NCBI GenBank assembly: GCA_018003015.1
Contig: JAGNEZ010000056.1
Location: forward strand, 1 to 41,462
Direction: 5' to 3'
Length of the DNA stretch: 41,462 nt
Source of the DNA: Phycisphaerae bacterium
GTDB taxonomy: Bacteria > Planctomycetota > Phycisphaerae > UBA1845 > PWPN01
Position 1 is the first letter of the stretch, and each line of letters opens with the position of its first letter. The notes under the pieces were generated by a model. That model was not told the origin of the DNA. It did not search any database and was given only the letters and a program-made list of their open reading frames with translations. Shown here one piece after another: positions 1-8,185 of the stretch. Position numbers and translations under genes: made by a program.

Positions 1-84
1 TATGGTGAAATACTCGCTGTTGAGTCTAGTGCACTACTAACAGACGGAAGGCGCCGACCCTGTCGGGCGTGTGGAATCTCCGCC

Positions 85-101
85 GCGGGTGTTAAGCCCG
101 C
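85..101. repeat. REP-like GC hairpin
   Basis: GCGGG (85-89) pairs with CCCGC (97-101) around a 7-nt loop. GC stems of this look with a short TTAA-containing loop recur between genes in planctomycete genomes as far as I recall; only one clear copy is seen here. It may be a REP-type element or part of an upstream terminator. Confidence 0.3.
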
Positions 102-214
102 AGGGTTCCGTGGGAATCAAGGCTAGTCTGATAATGAAGATGGACCGATCGTGAGTTCGGGCAGGCAGTTGATTTGCCGATACTATCCCAGGCCTGCAAT
201 GGTCCCCCGGGCCC

Positions 215-243
215 TTCATCACGGTCCCGCAGGTGGTTATAAT
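215..243 (+). promoter_or_regulatory. Possible sigma-70 promoter for the CotH-type gene
   Basis: A perfect TATAAT (238-243) lies 17 nt after a weak -35, TTCATC (215-220). Transcription would begin near 250 and leave a leader of about 180 nt before the GTG at 431. The -35 matches only about half the consensus, so the call rests on the -10. Confidence 0.35.
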
Positions 244-430
244 AACAGTGGTGCGGGGGGTCGGCTTGCCGGCCCGGCCGCTCAGGGCTACCTCAACAGA
301 GTCGCGGGTGGCGCCTCTCGGCGGGGAACGGACTGAATGGCAGTTATCCAGTACCTGACCACCGCGCTGGTCGCCCCGTTCAAAAAGCGTTCGAATACCT
401 CAGATCCGTCCGAGGGAAGGAGTTGTCACC

Positions 431-3400
431 GTGGTGCATTCGTCAAACTGGGTGAGATGGGGGATGGCCGTGCTGCTCGCCTTGTGCGGCTACGCTCCCT
501 CGCGGGTCCAGGCTGAGTCCTGTGGGTGTCGCGCCAGTGACTTCGATGACGACTTGGACGTGGACCAATCCGACTTCGCCCATCTCCAGATGTGCCTGAC
601 GGGCTATTCGGTTCTCAGCGACTCCGCTTGTGCCGACGCCGATTTGGATGGCAACAACTTGGTCAATGCCGAGGATCTGCGGGCCTTCATCGCGTGCATG
701 AGCGGGCCAGGGGTCGTACCCCAGGGTGGCGCCCTCGACAATTTCTTCATCAGTGAGTTTATTGCCTCCAACGGAACCGGTCTTGTGGACGAAGACGGGG
801 AGCATTCCGACTGGATCGAGATCTACAATCCCTGCATTCCTGGCGCCAACCTTGAGGGCTGGTATCTGACCGACGACGCCACGAATCTGACCAAGTGGCG
901 GTTTCCCTCCGTGATTGTGGGCAAGAACAAGTTCCTGATTATCTTCGCTTCGGGGAAGAACCGAAAAGACCCAAACGGCAAGCTGCATACGAACTTCAAA
1001 CTGGCCAACGAGGGGGAATATCTGGCCCTCGTCGCCCCCGACGGCGAGACCGTGGTGCAGGCATTCCAGCCAACCTATCCGGAGCAGTTGCCCAACGTCG
1101 CCTACGGCCTGGCCCAGGCCGCTTCGAAGTCGATTCAGAGCCGGTCCGAAGTAAAATACCATGTTCCGACCTCCGGCGACTCGAGCCTTGGAACCAGCTG
1201 GACCTCGCCCGATTTCGTTGACTCGACGTGGCAGGACGGAATCTCCGGCCTGGGCTTCAGCTCCGTGGCTCCTGCATTCAAGGTTGATGTCTACAAGGCG
1301 AACATCTCGACCTGCGACATGGCCACGGCCAAAGGCGTGATCACCAATACCTCGCAGCAGGAATGGGCCGCGACCGGCACCTCCCCGATCATCGATTTCT
1401 TCAACAGCGGCGGCGCCGGGAACTACAGCAATAACCTCGCCTTCCCGGGCATGGAGAACGGCGCCGACGTGGAAAACTACGTCGTGCAGGTCACCGGCAC
1501 CATCGTTATTCCGTCCATGGGTGAGTGGACCTTCGGCGTCAACAGTGACGATGGGTTCGAACTGACCCTGACCCGGGCGGGCACCGTCTTCGAGACCTCC
1601 TTCCCCGAGCCGCGATCCACTAGCGATACACTCGCGGTCTTCGAGATTACCGAGGTGGGGACCTACAACGTGAACCTGGTCTTCTACGAATGCGGGGGCG
1701 GTTCGGCCCTGGAGTTCTTCGCTGCCCCGGGCTCCTATGAGAGCTTCAACGCCGAAGCCTTCGATCTCGTGGGCGATACGGCCAGCGGCGGCCTGGCGGT
1801 CGGCGTTCTCGGCGGCGACATTGCGACTGACATCGGCGCGGAGATGCGCGACGTCAATTCGTCGGTCTGGGTCCGGGTCCCGTTCCAGGTCGACTCTCCG
1901 ACGTCATACGAGTTCATGGCCTTGAGAATGAAGTACGAGGATGGCTACGTGGCCTACCTGAACGGGAGGGAGATTGCCCGCCGAAACAGCCCCGGCACTT
2001 TGGCGTGGAACTCGGCTGCCGCTTCCGACCGGTCCATCACCGAAGCGGCCGAGTACGAGGAGATCGACGTCACCACCTTCATGCGCCATCTGGTCCCAGG
2101 ACAGAACCTGCTGGCGGTTCATGGACTCAATGATGCGGCCAACGACCCCGACTTCCTCGTGCTGCCCGAACTGGTCTTGGGCAACAACGTACTGTTGGCC
2201 CAGTATCTCTCCCCCCCGACGCCGGGAACATTCAACGTCGCCGGAGACGTCGATTTTGTCCGCTCGCTCGCGTTCAGCACGGAACACGGTTTCTTCAACA
2301 CCCCGTTCCAGCTGGCCATCACTACACCGACGCCCGACGTGGAAATCCGCTACACGCTCGACGGTTCCACACCCACCGAGTCCAACGGCACAGTCTACAC
2401 CGGCCCGATCACGATCAGCCAGACCAGCGTGGTCCGGGCGGCCGGCTTCAAGCTGGGCTACATCACCTCCCGGGTCACGACCCGGACCTACCTGTTCCTC
2501 GCCGACGTGGTCCAGCAATCGCCGAGCGAGCAGGCGCCCGGTCCAAACTGGCCGGCGCCGGGAAGCTCAGTCAACGGCCAGGACATGGACTACGGCATGG
2601 ATCCGACGATCCTGAATGACGCTCGTTACGCGAACCTGGTCGATGACGCCCTCCTGGCTATTCCGACCATTTCCATGGTCACGGATCTGGCCAATCTGTT
2701 CAGTTCCACCAAGGGGATCTACGTCAACGCCGGCGGTGACGGGCAGGCCTGGGAGCGCCCGGCCTCGCTCGAGCTGATCCATCCCGACGGTACCGAGGGC
2801 TTCCAGATCGATGCCGGGGTGCGCATCCGCGGCGGCTACAGCCGAAGCGGTAGCAACCCCAAGCATGCCTTCCGGTTCTTCTTCCGTTCCGAGTACGGAT
2901 CGGGCAAGCTGGCCTATCCGCTCTTCGGGGACGAAGGCGCTGCTGAGTTCGACAAGATCGACCTGGCTACGGCCCAGAACTACTCGTGGAGCTTTGAGTA
3001 CGGCACCAAGAACACGTTCCTGAGGGATTTCTTCTCCCGAGATACCCAGCGCGACATGGGCAAGCCCTACGCCCGCGGGCGCTACTATCACTTGTATATC
3101 AACGGCGTCTACTGGGGACTTTTCTACACCGACGAGCGCTGCGAGGCCGATTACGCGGCCACCTATTTCGGCGGCACCGACAACGATTACGACGTGATCA
3201 AGGTCGCGCCCGACAATGGTTACACCATCTATGCGACCGACGGCGATGTGAACGCCTACCACGAACTCTGGCTGATGTGCGGAGAAACCGGATCGAGCTC
3301 AGGTTACTACCCCACGGTCTCCAACGAGACGTACCAGCAGATTCGCGGCTGCAATCCTGACGGCACACGCAACCCCGCGTACAAGGTCCGGGTCGACATT

Positions 3401-5200
3401 GACAACCTCATCGATTACATCCTGTGCACGATCTTCGTGGCCGATCCGGACGGGCCGGCCGCCTGGGGCGGTGATTTCCCGAACAACTTCTTCGCCATCG
3501 GGGATCGCGCCGGGCTGATGGGCTTCCGATTCTTCCGTCACGACGCCGAGCATTCGATGGGGTGCTCGACCGGCGATCCGAACGAGCAGCGTACAGGTCC
3601 CTATATCGCCGGTTGGACGTTTGATCGCTTCAACCCGTGGCGCATTCACCAGGACCTGATCACTTGCACGGACTACCGCATCCGGTTCTCCGATCGCGTC
3701 TACCAGACGATGTTCGACAACGGCCCTCTGACCACCCAGAACAACCTCAATCGCCTCATCGCCCGTCGCGACCAGATCGATCTGGCGGTCGTCGCGGAAT
3801 CGGCCCGCTGGGGCGATTCCAAGGGTGAACCGCCGCGCAACAGGATCGATACCTGGCTCCCGGCAGTCAACTGGATCCTGAACAACTACCTCCCGAACCG
3901 TACCAGCGTCGTTGCCCAGCAACTTCGCAACAAGGGCTGGTTCAAGGATCCGCCAACGACGAGCGTTGCCGGCGGGAGCATACCCGTCGGTACCGAGGTC
4001 GTCCTTTCGAACACGAGTAGCCCGGGAACGATCTACTATACGCTCGATGGCATCGATCCTCGGCTGCCCGGTGGGGCGGTCGCACCAACCGCGCGCACCT
4101 ATCAGCCAACGACGACTTCGGTCACACTCGTCCCGAAAGGTGCCCGGTGGAAATACCTGGACAACGGCTCTGACCAGGGCACGGCGTGGTACGCGAAGAC
4201 GTTCGACGACAGCGCGTGGAAAGGACCACAGGCCGCTCGCCTGGGCTACGGAAACGACGGCGAGACCTCGCCCAAGCTCTCCTATGGACCGAGCGCCAGT
4301 AACAAGTACATGACCTACTACTTCCGAAGTACATTCGCCGTGGGCGACACGTCGAACATCACCGAGCTCAAGCTGAGACTGCTTCGCGATGATGGAGCGA
4401 TGGTCTACATCAACGGCACCAGAGTCCCGACCCCGCACTCGGTGGACAATATGCCCGATACCTGGAACTATCTGACCAGGGCCTCCTCCGCCGGCGAGGA
4501 GCAGACCTACTACGAGGCCAGTGTCAGCCCGACAATGCTCATTCCGAACACCACCAACACCATCGCGGTCGAGGTCCACCAGGTTGACCCTACGAGCACG
4601 GATCTCGGCTTCGACCTCGAACTCGTCGCCACCAAGGTCAGCACCACCTCGGACAAGATCATCATCAACACCAACACGCGGCTGATCGCCCGCGTCCTCA
4701 ACGGTGCGGAATGGAGCGCCGCCAAGGTGGCCGATTACATGGTCGGGCCCGCCAACCTCTACATCAACGAGCTCATGGCCGACAACAAGGTCACGCTTGA
4801 GGATCCCGACGAAGCCGGGGAGTTCCCCGACTGGTTCGAGGTCTATAATCCCAACCCCTTCCCAGTGAGCATGGGCGGTATGTATGTGACCGATATGCTC
4901 GGGTCACCGACCATGTGGAAGCTCCCGAATGATGTCATCATCCAGCCGGGCGAGTTCCTCGTCTTCTACGCGGATGAGGACACGGCCCAGGGGTCCACCC
5001 ACGTCGGCTTCAAGCTGAGCAACAACGGTGAAGCGGTTGGCCTGTATGACCGCGACGGCGTGACCCCCATCGATACCGTCAGCTTCGGCGTTCAGCTCAA
5101 GGACGTGTCCTACGGCCGCTATCCCGATGCGACCGGCGGCTGGGGGAAGATGGCCACACCGACGCCCTGGGGCCCCAACTCGACCCTCGTGGGCCAGTGA
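431..5200 (+). CDS. Secreted CotH-kinase / lamin-tail multidomain protein
   Basis: This 1589-residue extracellular protein starts at a GTG preceded by GGAAGGAG. A signal peptide (about 1-29) is followed by two Asp-rich EF-hand/dockerin-like loops (about 37-90), a lamin-tail domain (about 105-213), a beta-sandwich interrupted by a PA14-like insert (about 240-577; the GxxSDDGF signature is in the insert), a chitobiase/hexosaminidase C-terminal-like module with YTLDGSTP (about 623-687), and a CotH kinase-like domain (about 743-1135; conserved HDAEHSMG near 1037). A second YTLDG module, a second uninterrupted beta-sandwich and a second lamin-tail domain (about 1443-1570) complete it. CotH family members can phosphorylate secreted proteins; the other modules usually bind surfaces or glycans. 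No C-terminal sorting motif is obvious. It stands alone, with a terminator near 5352. The role is probably cell-surface or spore-coat-like protein modification or adhesion; the substrate is unknown. Confidence 0.85.
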   Translation: MVHSSNWVRWGMAVLLALCGYAPSRVQAESCGCRASDFDDDLDVDQSDFAHLQMCLTGYSVLSDSACADADLDGNNLVNAEDLRAFIACMSGPGVVPQGGALDNFFISEFIASNGTGLVDEDGEHSDWIEIYNPCIPGANLEGWYLTDDATNLTKWRFPSVIVGKNKFLIIFASGKNRKDPNGKLHTNFKLANEGEYLALVAPDGETVVQAFQPTYPEQLPNVAYGLAQAASKSIQSRSEVKYHVPTSGDSSLGTSWTSPDFVDSTWQDGISGLGFSSVAPAFKVDVYKANISTCDMATAKGVITNTSQQEWAATGTSPIIDFFNSGGAGNYSNNLAFPGMENGADVENYVVQVTGTIVIPSMGEWTFGVNSDDGFELTLTRAGTVFETSFPEPRSTSDTLAVFEITEVGTYNVNLVFYECGGGSALEFFAAPGSYESFNAEAFDLVGDTASGGLAVGVLGGDIATDIGAEMRDVNSSVWVRVPFQVDSPTSYEFMALRMKYEDGYVAYLNGREIARRNSPGTLAWNSAAASDRSITEAAEYEEIDVTTFMRHLVPGQNLLAVHGLNDAANDPDFLVLPELVLGNNVLLAQYLSPPTPGTFNVAGDVDFVRSLAFSTEHGFFNTPFQLAITTPTPDVEIRYTLDGSTPTESNGTVYTGPITISQTSVVRAAGFKLGYITSRVTTRTYLFLADVVQQSPSEQAPGPNWPAPGSSVNGQDMDYGMDPTILNDARYANLVDDALLAIPTISMVTDLANLFSSTKGIYVNAGGDGQAWERPASLELIHPDGTEGFQIDAGVRIRGGYSRSGSNPKHAFRFFFRSEYGSGKLAYPLFGDEGAAEFDKIDLATAQNYSWSFEYGTKNTFLRDFFSRDTQRDMGKPYARGRYYHLYINGVYWGLFYTDERCEADYAATYFGGTDNDYDVIKVAPDNGYTIYATDGDVNAYHELWLMCGETGSSSGYYPTVSNETYQQIRGCNPDGTRNPAYKVRVDIDNLIDYILCTIFVADPDGPAAWGGDFPNNFFAIGDRAGLMGFRFFRHDAEHSMGCSTGDPNEQRTGPYIAGWTFDRFNPWRIHQDLITCTDYRIRFSDRVYQTMFDNGPLTTQNNLNRLIARRDQIDLAVVAESARWGDSKGEPPRNRIDTWLPAVNWILNNYLPNRTSVVAQQLRNKGWFKDPPTTSVAGGSIPVGTEVVLSNTSSPGTIYYTLDGIDPRLPGGAVAPTARTYQPTTTSVTLVPKGARWKYLDNGSDQGTAWYAKTFDDSAWKGPQAARLGYGNDGETSPKLSYGPSASNKYMTYYFRSTFAVGDTSNITELKLRLLRDDGAMVYINGTRVPTPHSVDNMPDTWNYLTRASSAGEEQTYYEASVSPTMLIPNTTNTIAVEVHQVDPTSTDLGFDLELVATKVSTTSDKIIINTNTRLIARVLNGAEWSAAKVADYMVGPANLYINELMADNKVTLEDPDEAGEFPDWFEVYNPNPFPVSMGGMYVTDMLGSPTMWKLPNDVIIQPGEFLVFYADEDTAQGSTHVGFKLSNNGEAVGLYDRDGVTPIDTVSFGVQLKDVSYGRYPDATGGWGKMATPTPWGPNSTLVGQ

Positions 5201-5351
5201 TCAGAACCGGGGTCGCCGTCCGTCGCCCAGTCGCGCGGGCCTGAAGTCAATCCTGGACAACCCCTCGCCCCGGTTGGGGGAGAAGGGCTGTTTTGTCGGC
5301 GCTTGTCGTGCGACCGCGAGTGGGGTCGGGGAACACACACCGGCCAGGCGA

Positions 5352-5379
5352 GTGACGGTTCGGCCGTTCACGAGTTTTT
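5352..5379 (+). terminator. Intrinsic terminator downstream of the CotH gene
   Basis: The stem GTGA-CGG pairs with CCG-T-TCAC (one bulged T) around a TTCGG loop, and five T's follow at 5375-5379. It lies 150 nt after the stop of the CotH gene and before the cbiM promoter, so it fits the end of that transcript. Confidence 0.55.
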
Positions 5380-5386
5380 GGAGTGT

Positions 5387-5414
5387 GCGAGCGCTGCGGG
5401 GCGGGAGCGTTCGC
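5387..5414. repeat. Nine-pair GC hairpin
   Basis: GCGAGCGCT (5387-5395) pairs with AGCGTTCGC (5406-5414), with one G-T wobble. The ten-base loop is a perfect GCGGG duplication. It sits just after the terminator and before the cbiM promoter. It may add to termination; no T-run follows. Confidence 0.35.
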
Positions 5415-5465
5415 AGCGTTGCCGGTTCGGCGAACGAACGGTCTCCCGAGGACCACACGCCGGTT

Positions 5466-5495
5466 TTGCCTGCTGGCCGGCTTGTGTATTACAAT
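5466..5495 (+). promoter_or_regulatory. Sigma-70-like promoter of the ECF metal-uptake operon
   Basis: TTGCCT (5466-5471) and TACAAT (5490-5495) are separated by 18 nt, both near consensus. The predicted start near 5502 coincides with the first base of a perfect palindrome, and the leader to the cbiM ATG would be short (about 28-37 nt). Confidence 0.5.
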
Positions 5496-5501
5496 GCTGC
5501 C

Positions 5502-5516
5502 GGTCGTAATACGACC
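5502..5516. promoter_or_regulatory. Operator-like palindrome over the predicted cbiM transcription start
   Basis: GGTCGTA and TACGACC are perfect inverted arms around one central A. The site begins at the predicted +1 and ends before the Shine-Dalgarno, a classic place for a repressor to block a metal-uptake operon. The binding protein is unknown; it does not match the spacing of known NikR sites. Confidence 0.45.
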
Positions 5517-5529
5517 TGGAGCGACCCCG

Positions 5530-6531
5530 ATGCTGGCAATGCACATGGCCAATGAGCTGCTGACGCCCGGGGTGGCCCTGCTATTCATGGTCGTCTCGGC
5601 GGGCGTGCTCATGCTGGCATCGGCTCGCGTGGGGGCGTCCGTTCAGCAGGACAGGATCCCGCTGATGGGCGTGCTCGGAGCGTTCGTTTTCGCCGCCCAG
5701 ATGATCAACTTCCCGATCCTCCCGGGCACCAGCGGACATTTTGGCGGCGGCGTGCTCCTGGCCATTCTCCTTGGTCCGCATGCGGCCACGCTGGTCATGA
5801 CCTCCATTCTCATCGTGCAGTGCCTCATCTTCCAGGACGGCGGTCTGCTGGCCCTGGGAACGAATGTCTTCAACCTCGGGATCGCGCCTGCCTACCTCGG
5901 CTATGCCCTGTTCCACCTGCTGGCCGGTCCGCGGCCCTCCGGCGGCCGACTCTACGCGAGCGTCTTTGTCGCCACGCTGGTCGGTATGGTGGCCGGCGCG
6001 GCCATGGTGCCGGTCGAGGTTCGACTCAGCGGTCTCTTCGTGGCTCCAATGCACGAGTTCCTGTTGGCGATGATCGGGCTGCACCTGCTGGTCGGCTTGG
6101 GAGAGGCGATCATCACCTTCCTGGTCATCGGCTATGTGGTACGCGTACGACCCGGATTGCTCGGCCCGGTGGCCGATCGCGTCTCGGCCGCCACCGGCAA
6201 GATCGGTCTGAAGGGGGTGCTGGCATCGTTCGTCGTGGTGGCCCTCCTGTTGGGTGGCGTGGTGGCCCACTGGGCGAGCGAGGCACCGGATGCCCTCGAG
6301 TCCATCACCGCGGCCGGAGGCCACCGGTCGGCGATGGTGGCGGCGAATGAGAACGAGACGATATCCAGGGCGACCGCGTGGCAGGAAAGGACCGCCCCGC
6401 TGCCCGACTACCGGTGGACAAGCCTGAGTGGGGTCGCAGGAACGGCGGTGACGCTGGCCATGGTGTGGCTCGTTGGACGAGGGCTGGCGCGGCGGAGGAA
6501 AGAGGCTGAGGGAGTTGCAAGTCGTGAGTGA
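5530..6531 (+). CDS. cbiM: ECF transporter substrate-capture protein CbiM (Ni/Co), PDGLE tail fused
   Basis: The membrane S-component binds Ni2+ or Co2+ and passes it to the CbiQ/CbiO module. The protein is about 333 residues with seven to eight predicted membrane segments. Family marks are MHMAN at the N-terminus, GTSGHFGGG (the conserved metal-binding His), and QDGGLLALGTNVFN. The C-terminal third (about 225-325) carries a PDALE version of the PDGLE motif between two membrane helices, so the CbiN-like part is fused rather than encoded separately. GGAG at 5518-5521 favours the ATG at 5530, but in the family the MH pair is the true N-terminus, which would put the start at 5539. cbiQ follows after 72 nt. 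Whether nickel or cobalt is the substrate cannot be decided from sequence. Confidence 0.9.
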   Translation: MLAMHMANELLTPGVALLFMVVSAGVLMLASARVGASVQQDRIPLMGVLGAFVFAAQMINFPILPGTSGHFGGGVLLAILLGPHAATLVMTSILIVQCLIFQDGGLLALGTNVFNLGIAPAYLGYALFHLLAGPRPSGGRLYASVFVATLVGMVAGAAMVPVEVRLSGLFVAPMHEFLLAMIGLHLLVGLGEAIITFLVIGYVVRVRPGLLGPVADRVSAATGKIGLKGVLASFVVVALLLGGVVAHWASEAPDALESITAAGGHRSAMVAANENETISRATAWQERTAPLPDYRWTSLSGVAGTAVTLAMVWLVGRGLARRRKEAEGVASRE

Positions 6532-6539
6532 TGGGTGTC

Positions 6540-6600
6540 GTGCTGAGTTGAAGGTGCTGGGTGCTGGTTGCTGAGTGCCGACCGCTGACCGCTTCTATCA
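6540..6600. repeat. Degenerate GTGCTGAGT-type intergenic repeat
   Basis: Imperfect tandem units (gtgctgag, gtgctggg, gtgctggt, tgctgagt, accgctgacc) fill nearly the whole cbiM-cbiQ gap. A 14-base piece at 6575-6588 (GTGCCGACCGCTGA) recurs on the opposite strand at 37089-37102, also between genes. Such arrays occur in several bacterial genomes and often inflate false ORFs. Function is unknown. Confidence 0.55.
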
Positions 6601-6603
6601 TCC

Positions 6604-7350
6604 ATGCATCACCACTACATAGACCGGTTCGCCTACCAGGACTCGCCGATCCACCGGCTGGACGCCCGCGCCAAGATCCTGGCCGTGCTGGTTTACAGCA
6701 CGGTTCTGATCTCGCTGCCCCGGTATGTGATCCCGTCGGCGTGGTACGCCGTGTTGCCATTTGCCATGCTGGTTTGGGCGGGCGTGCCGCTGCGCTTCGT
6801 GGCCAAGCACACCCTCCTGGTGTCGCCTTTCGTGGTTTGCCTGGTGGCGTTCGCCCCGGTTTTCGACCGCTCCCCGGTGCGACTCGACGGAACATGGACG
6901 GTGGCCGGCGGTTGGGTGGCGGCCGCATCCATCCTGGTGCGGTTCGTGTTGGGCATGGCGGCGCTGATCGCCCTGGCGAGTACGACACGGTTCCCCGATT
7001 TGCTCCGCGGTCTGCGCCGGCTGGGTGTTCCGCACATCCTCGTTCTGCAACTGCAGTTCCTGTACCGCTACCTGTTCCTGCTGCTGGACCAGGCCATGCA
7101 CCTGCGACAAGCTCGAACGGCCCGCGATGCGGGAAAGGGACCGCTCGCCTGGCGATGGCGAGGCGGCGCCGGGCAGATCGGCATGCTCTTTGTCCGTACC
7201 CTTGAACAGGCCGACCGGACGCACATGGCCATGCTCGCCCGGGGCTATGACGGGACGATCCAGATGGTCCGGCCGGGGCGCTGGCGACAGCATGACTGGG
7301 CCTTCCTGCTGGCGACGATCGTGTATGTCACGGTGCTGCGTTGGTGGTGA
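6604..7350 (+). CDS. cbiQ: ECF transporter transmembrane component CbiQ
   Basis: This 248-residue membrane T-component couples CbiO ATP hydrolysis to the CbiM S-component. The start MHHHYIDRFAYQDSPIHRLD is typical of the family, even though no Shine-Dalgarno is seen in the repeat-filled gap upstream. There are about five to six hydrophobic segments, a first Ala-Arg coupling motif (LRQARTARD, about 163-171) and the second coupling motif MLARGYDG (about 210-217). Its stop (TGA, 7348-7350) overlaps an ATG by one base. It is clearly in one operon with cbiM and cbiO. Confidence 0.92.
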   Translation: MHHHYIDRFAYQDSPIHRLDARAKILAVLVYSTVLISLPRYVIPSAWYAVLPFAMLVWAGVPLRFVAKHTLLVSPFVVCLVAFAPVFDRSPVRLDGTWTVAGGWVAAASILVRFVLGMAALIALASTTRFPDLLRGLRRLGVPHILVLQLQFLYRYLFLLLDQAMHLRQARTARDAGKGPLAWRWRGGAGQIGMLFVRTLEQADRTHMAMLARGYDGTIQMVRPGRWRQHDWAFLLATIVYVTVLRWW

Positions 7351-7430
7351 TGGACCCGTTCACCCCCGAGCGGAGAACCGGAATGGAGGAAGTTGTCGTT
7401 GAGCTGCAGCTTCGGCGGGGAGGCCGGTGA
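7350..7430 (+). CDS. Possible 26-residue coupled ORF between cbiQ and cbiO
   Basis: A 26-codon frame starts at an ATG that overlaps the cbiQ stop (TGATG) and ends in a TGA that overlaps the first base of the cbiO ATG (again TGATG). It therefore fills the gap exactly. The predicted peptide is charged and soluble (rich in Arg, Glu, Val) and is not a CbiN. It may be translated only to carry ribosomes from cbiQ to cbiO, or may be chance. No homolog is recognised. Confidence 0.3.
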   Translation: MDPFTPERRTGMEEVVVELQLRRGGR

Positions 7431-8152
7431 TGCCTGAGTATCTGCTCGCGGCGGAGAGCCTGTCCTACCGCTATGATGACGGCACCTGCGCCTTGGACCG
7501 GGTCGATCTCGGCATTGCTCCGGGCGAGAAGCTCGGACTGATCGGACCCAACGGTTCGGGCAAGAGCACCCTGCTGCTTTGCTTGGGCGGGCTGCTCACC
7601 GGTCAGGGAGCGGTGAAACTGGACGGCCGTCCACTGACCCGCTCGGATTTCAAGGCCTCCCGCGGGCGAATCGGGCTGATCTTCCAGAGCCCCGACGACC
7701 AGCTCTTCATGCCGACGTTGGAGGAGGATCTGGCGTTCGGACCGATCAATCAGGGGCTTGACCAACACGCCGCCCACGAACGCGTCCATCAGGTAGCCGA
7801 CCGGATGGGCCTGGACGCCATGCTCGGGAGGGCCCCGCACCACTTGTCCATGGGTCAGAAGCGAAACGCCGCCATCGCGGCCGTCCTGGCCATGAGACCC
7901 GCGATCCTGCTGATGGATGAACCATCCAGCAATCTGGACCCTCGATCGCGGCGAAGACTGATCGAAGTCCTGGCCGATCTCGATACGGCCATGTTGATCG
8001 CCTCCCACGATCTGGCCCTGGTGGGCCGCCTCTGCCGGAAAGTCATGCTCATCGACGAGGGCCGGATGGTAGCTGACGGCTCGACGACCGAGATCCTCGG
8101 CAACGCCGAACTGATGGAAAGCCATGGATTGGAGCGGTGGACGACGCGGTAG
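7430..8152 (+). CDS. cbiO: ECF transporter ATP-binding protein CbiO
   Basis: The cytosolic ATPase of the Ni/Co importer has 240 residues from the ATG at 7430; GGGGAGG (7417-7423) lies 6 nt upstream, better placed than for the GTG at 7427. Walker A GPNGSGKST (about 38-46), Q-loop IFQSPDDQLF (about 83-92), signature LSMGQKR (about 139-145), Walker B ILLMDEPSSNLDP (about 160-172) and the H-loop SHD (about 190) are all intact. The Q-loop PDDQLF form is usual for ECF ATPases. It closes the operon; a convergent kinase gene ends 33 nt away. Confidence 0.93.
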   Translation: MPEYLLAAESLSYRYDDGTCALDRVDLGIAPGEKLGLIGPNGSGKSTLLLCLGGLLTGQGAVKLDGRPLTRSDFKASRGRIGLIFQSPDDQLFMPTLEEDLAFGPINQGLDQHAAHERVHQVADRMGLDAMLGRAPHHLSMGQKRNAAIAAVLAMRPAILLMDEPSSNLDPRSRRRLIEVLADLDTAMLIASHDLALVGRLCRKVMLIDEGRMVADGSTTEILGNAELMESHGLERWTTR

Positions 8153-8185
8153 GCGGTTGGCCGGTCGTGGATCTCGGCCTGGTGG

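Larger units (their letters stand above)
1..430. other. Leader region without a convincing gene
   Basis: No open frame here has family resemblance or a good ribosome site; the short ORFs on both strands look like chance. The stretch holds a GC hairpin at 85-101 and one promoter-like site at 215-243. The first real gene starts at 431. Confidence 0.6.
5201..5529. other. Intergenic region between the CotH gene and cbiM
   Basis: No gene is supported in these 329 bases. They contain an intrinsic terminator (5352-5379), a long GC hairpin (5387-5414), a promoter (5466-5495) and a perfect 15-bp palindrome (5502-5516). An in-frame upward extension of cbiM to 5383 lacks family resemblance and is not accepted. 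I do not see the conserved boxes of a cobalamin riboswitch. Confidence 0.6.

Noticed and set aside
5201-5529. Cobalamin riboswitch before cbiM
   Set aside because: No B12-box-like conserved core was found; the leader after the promoter is only about 30 bases.
5383-5529. 49-residue N-terminal extension of CbiM
   Set aside because: It would span the promoter and palindrome and does not resemble the family, which starts at MHMA.
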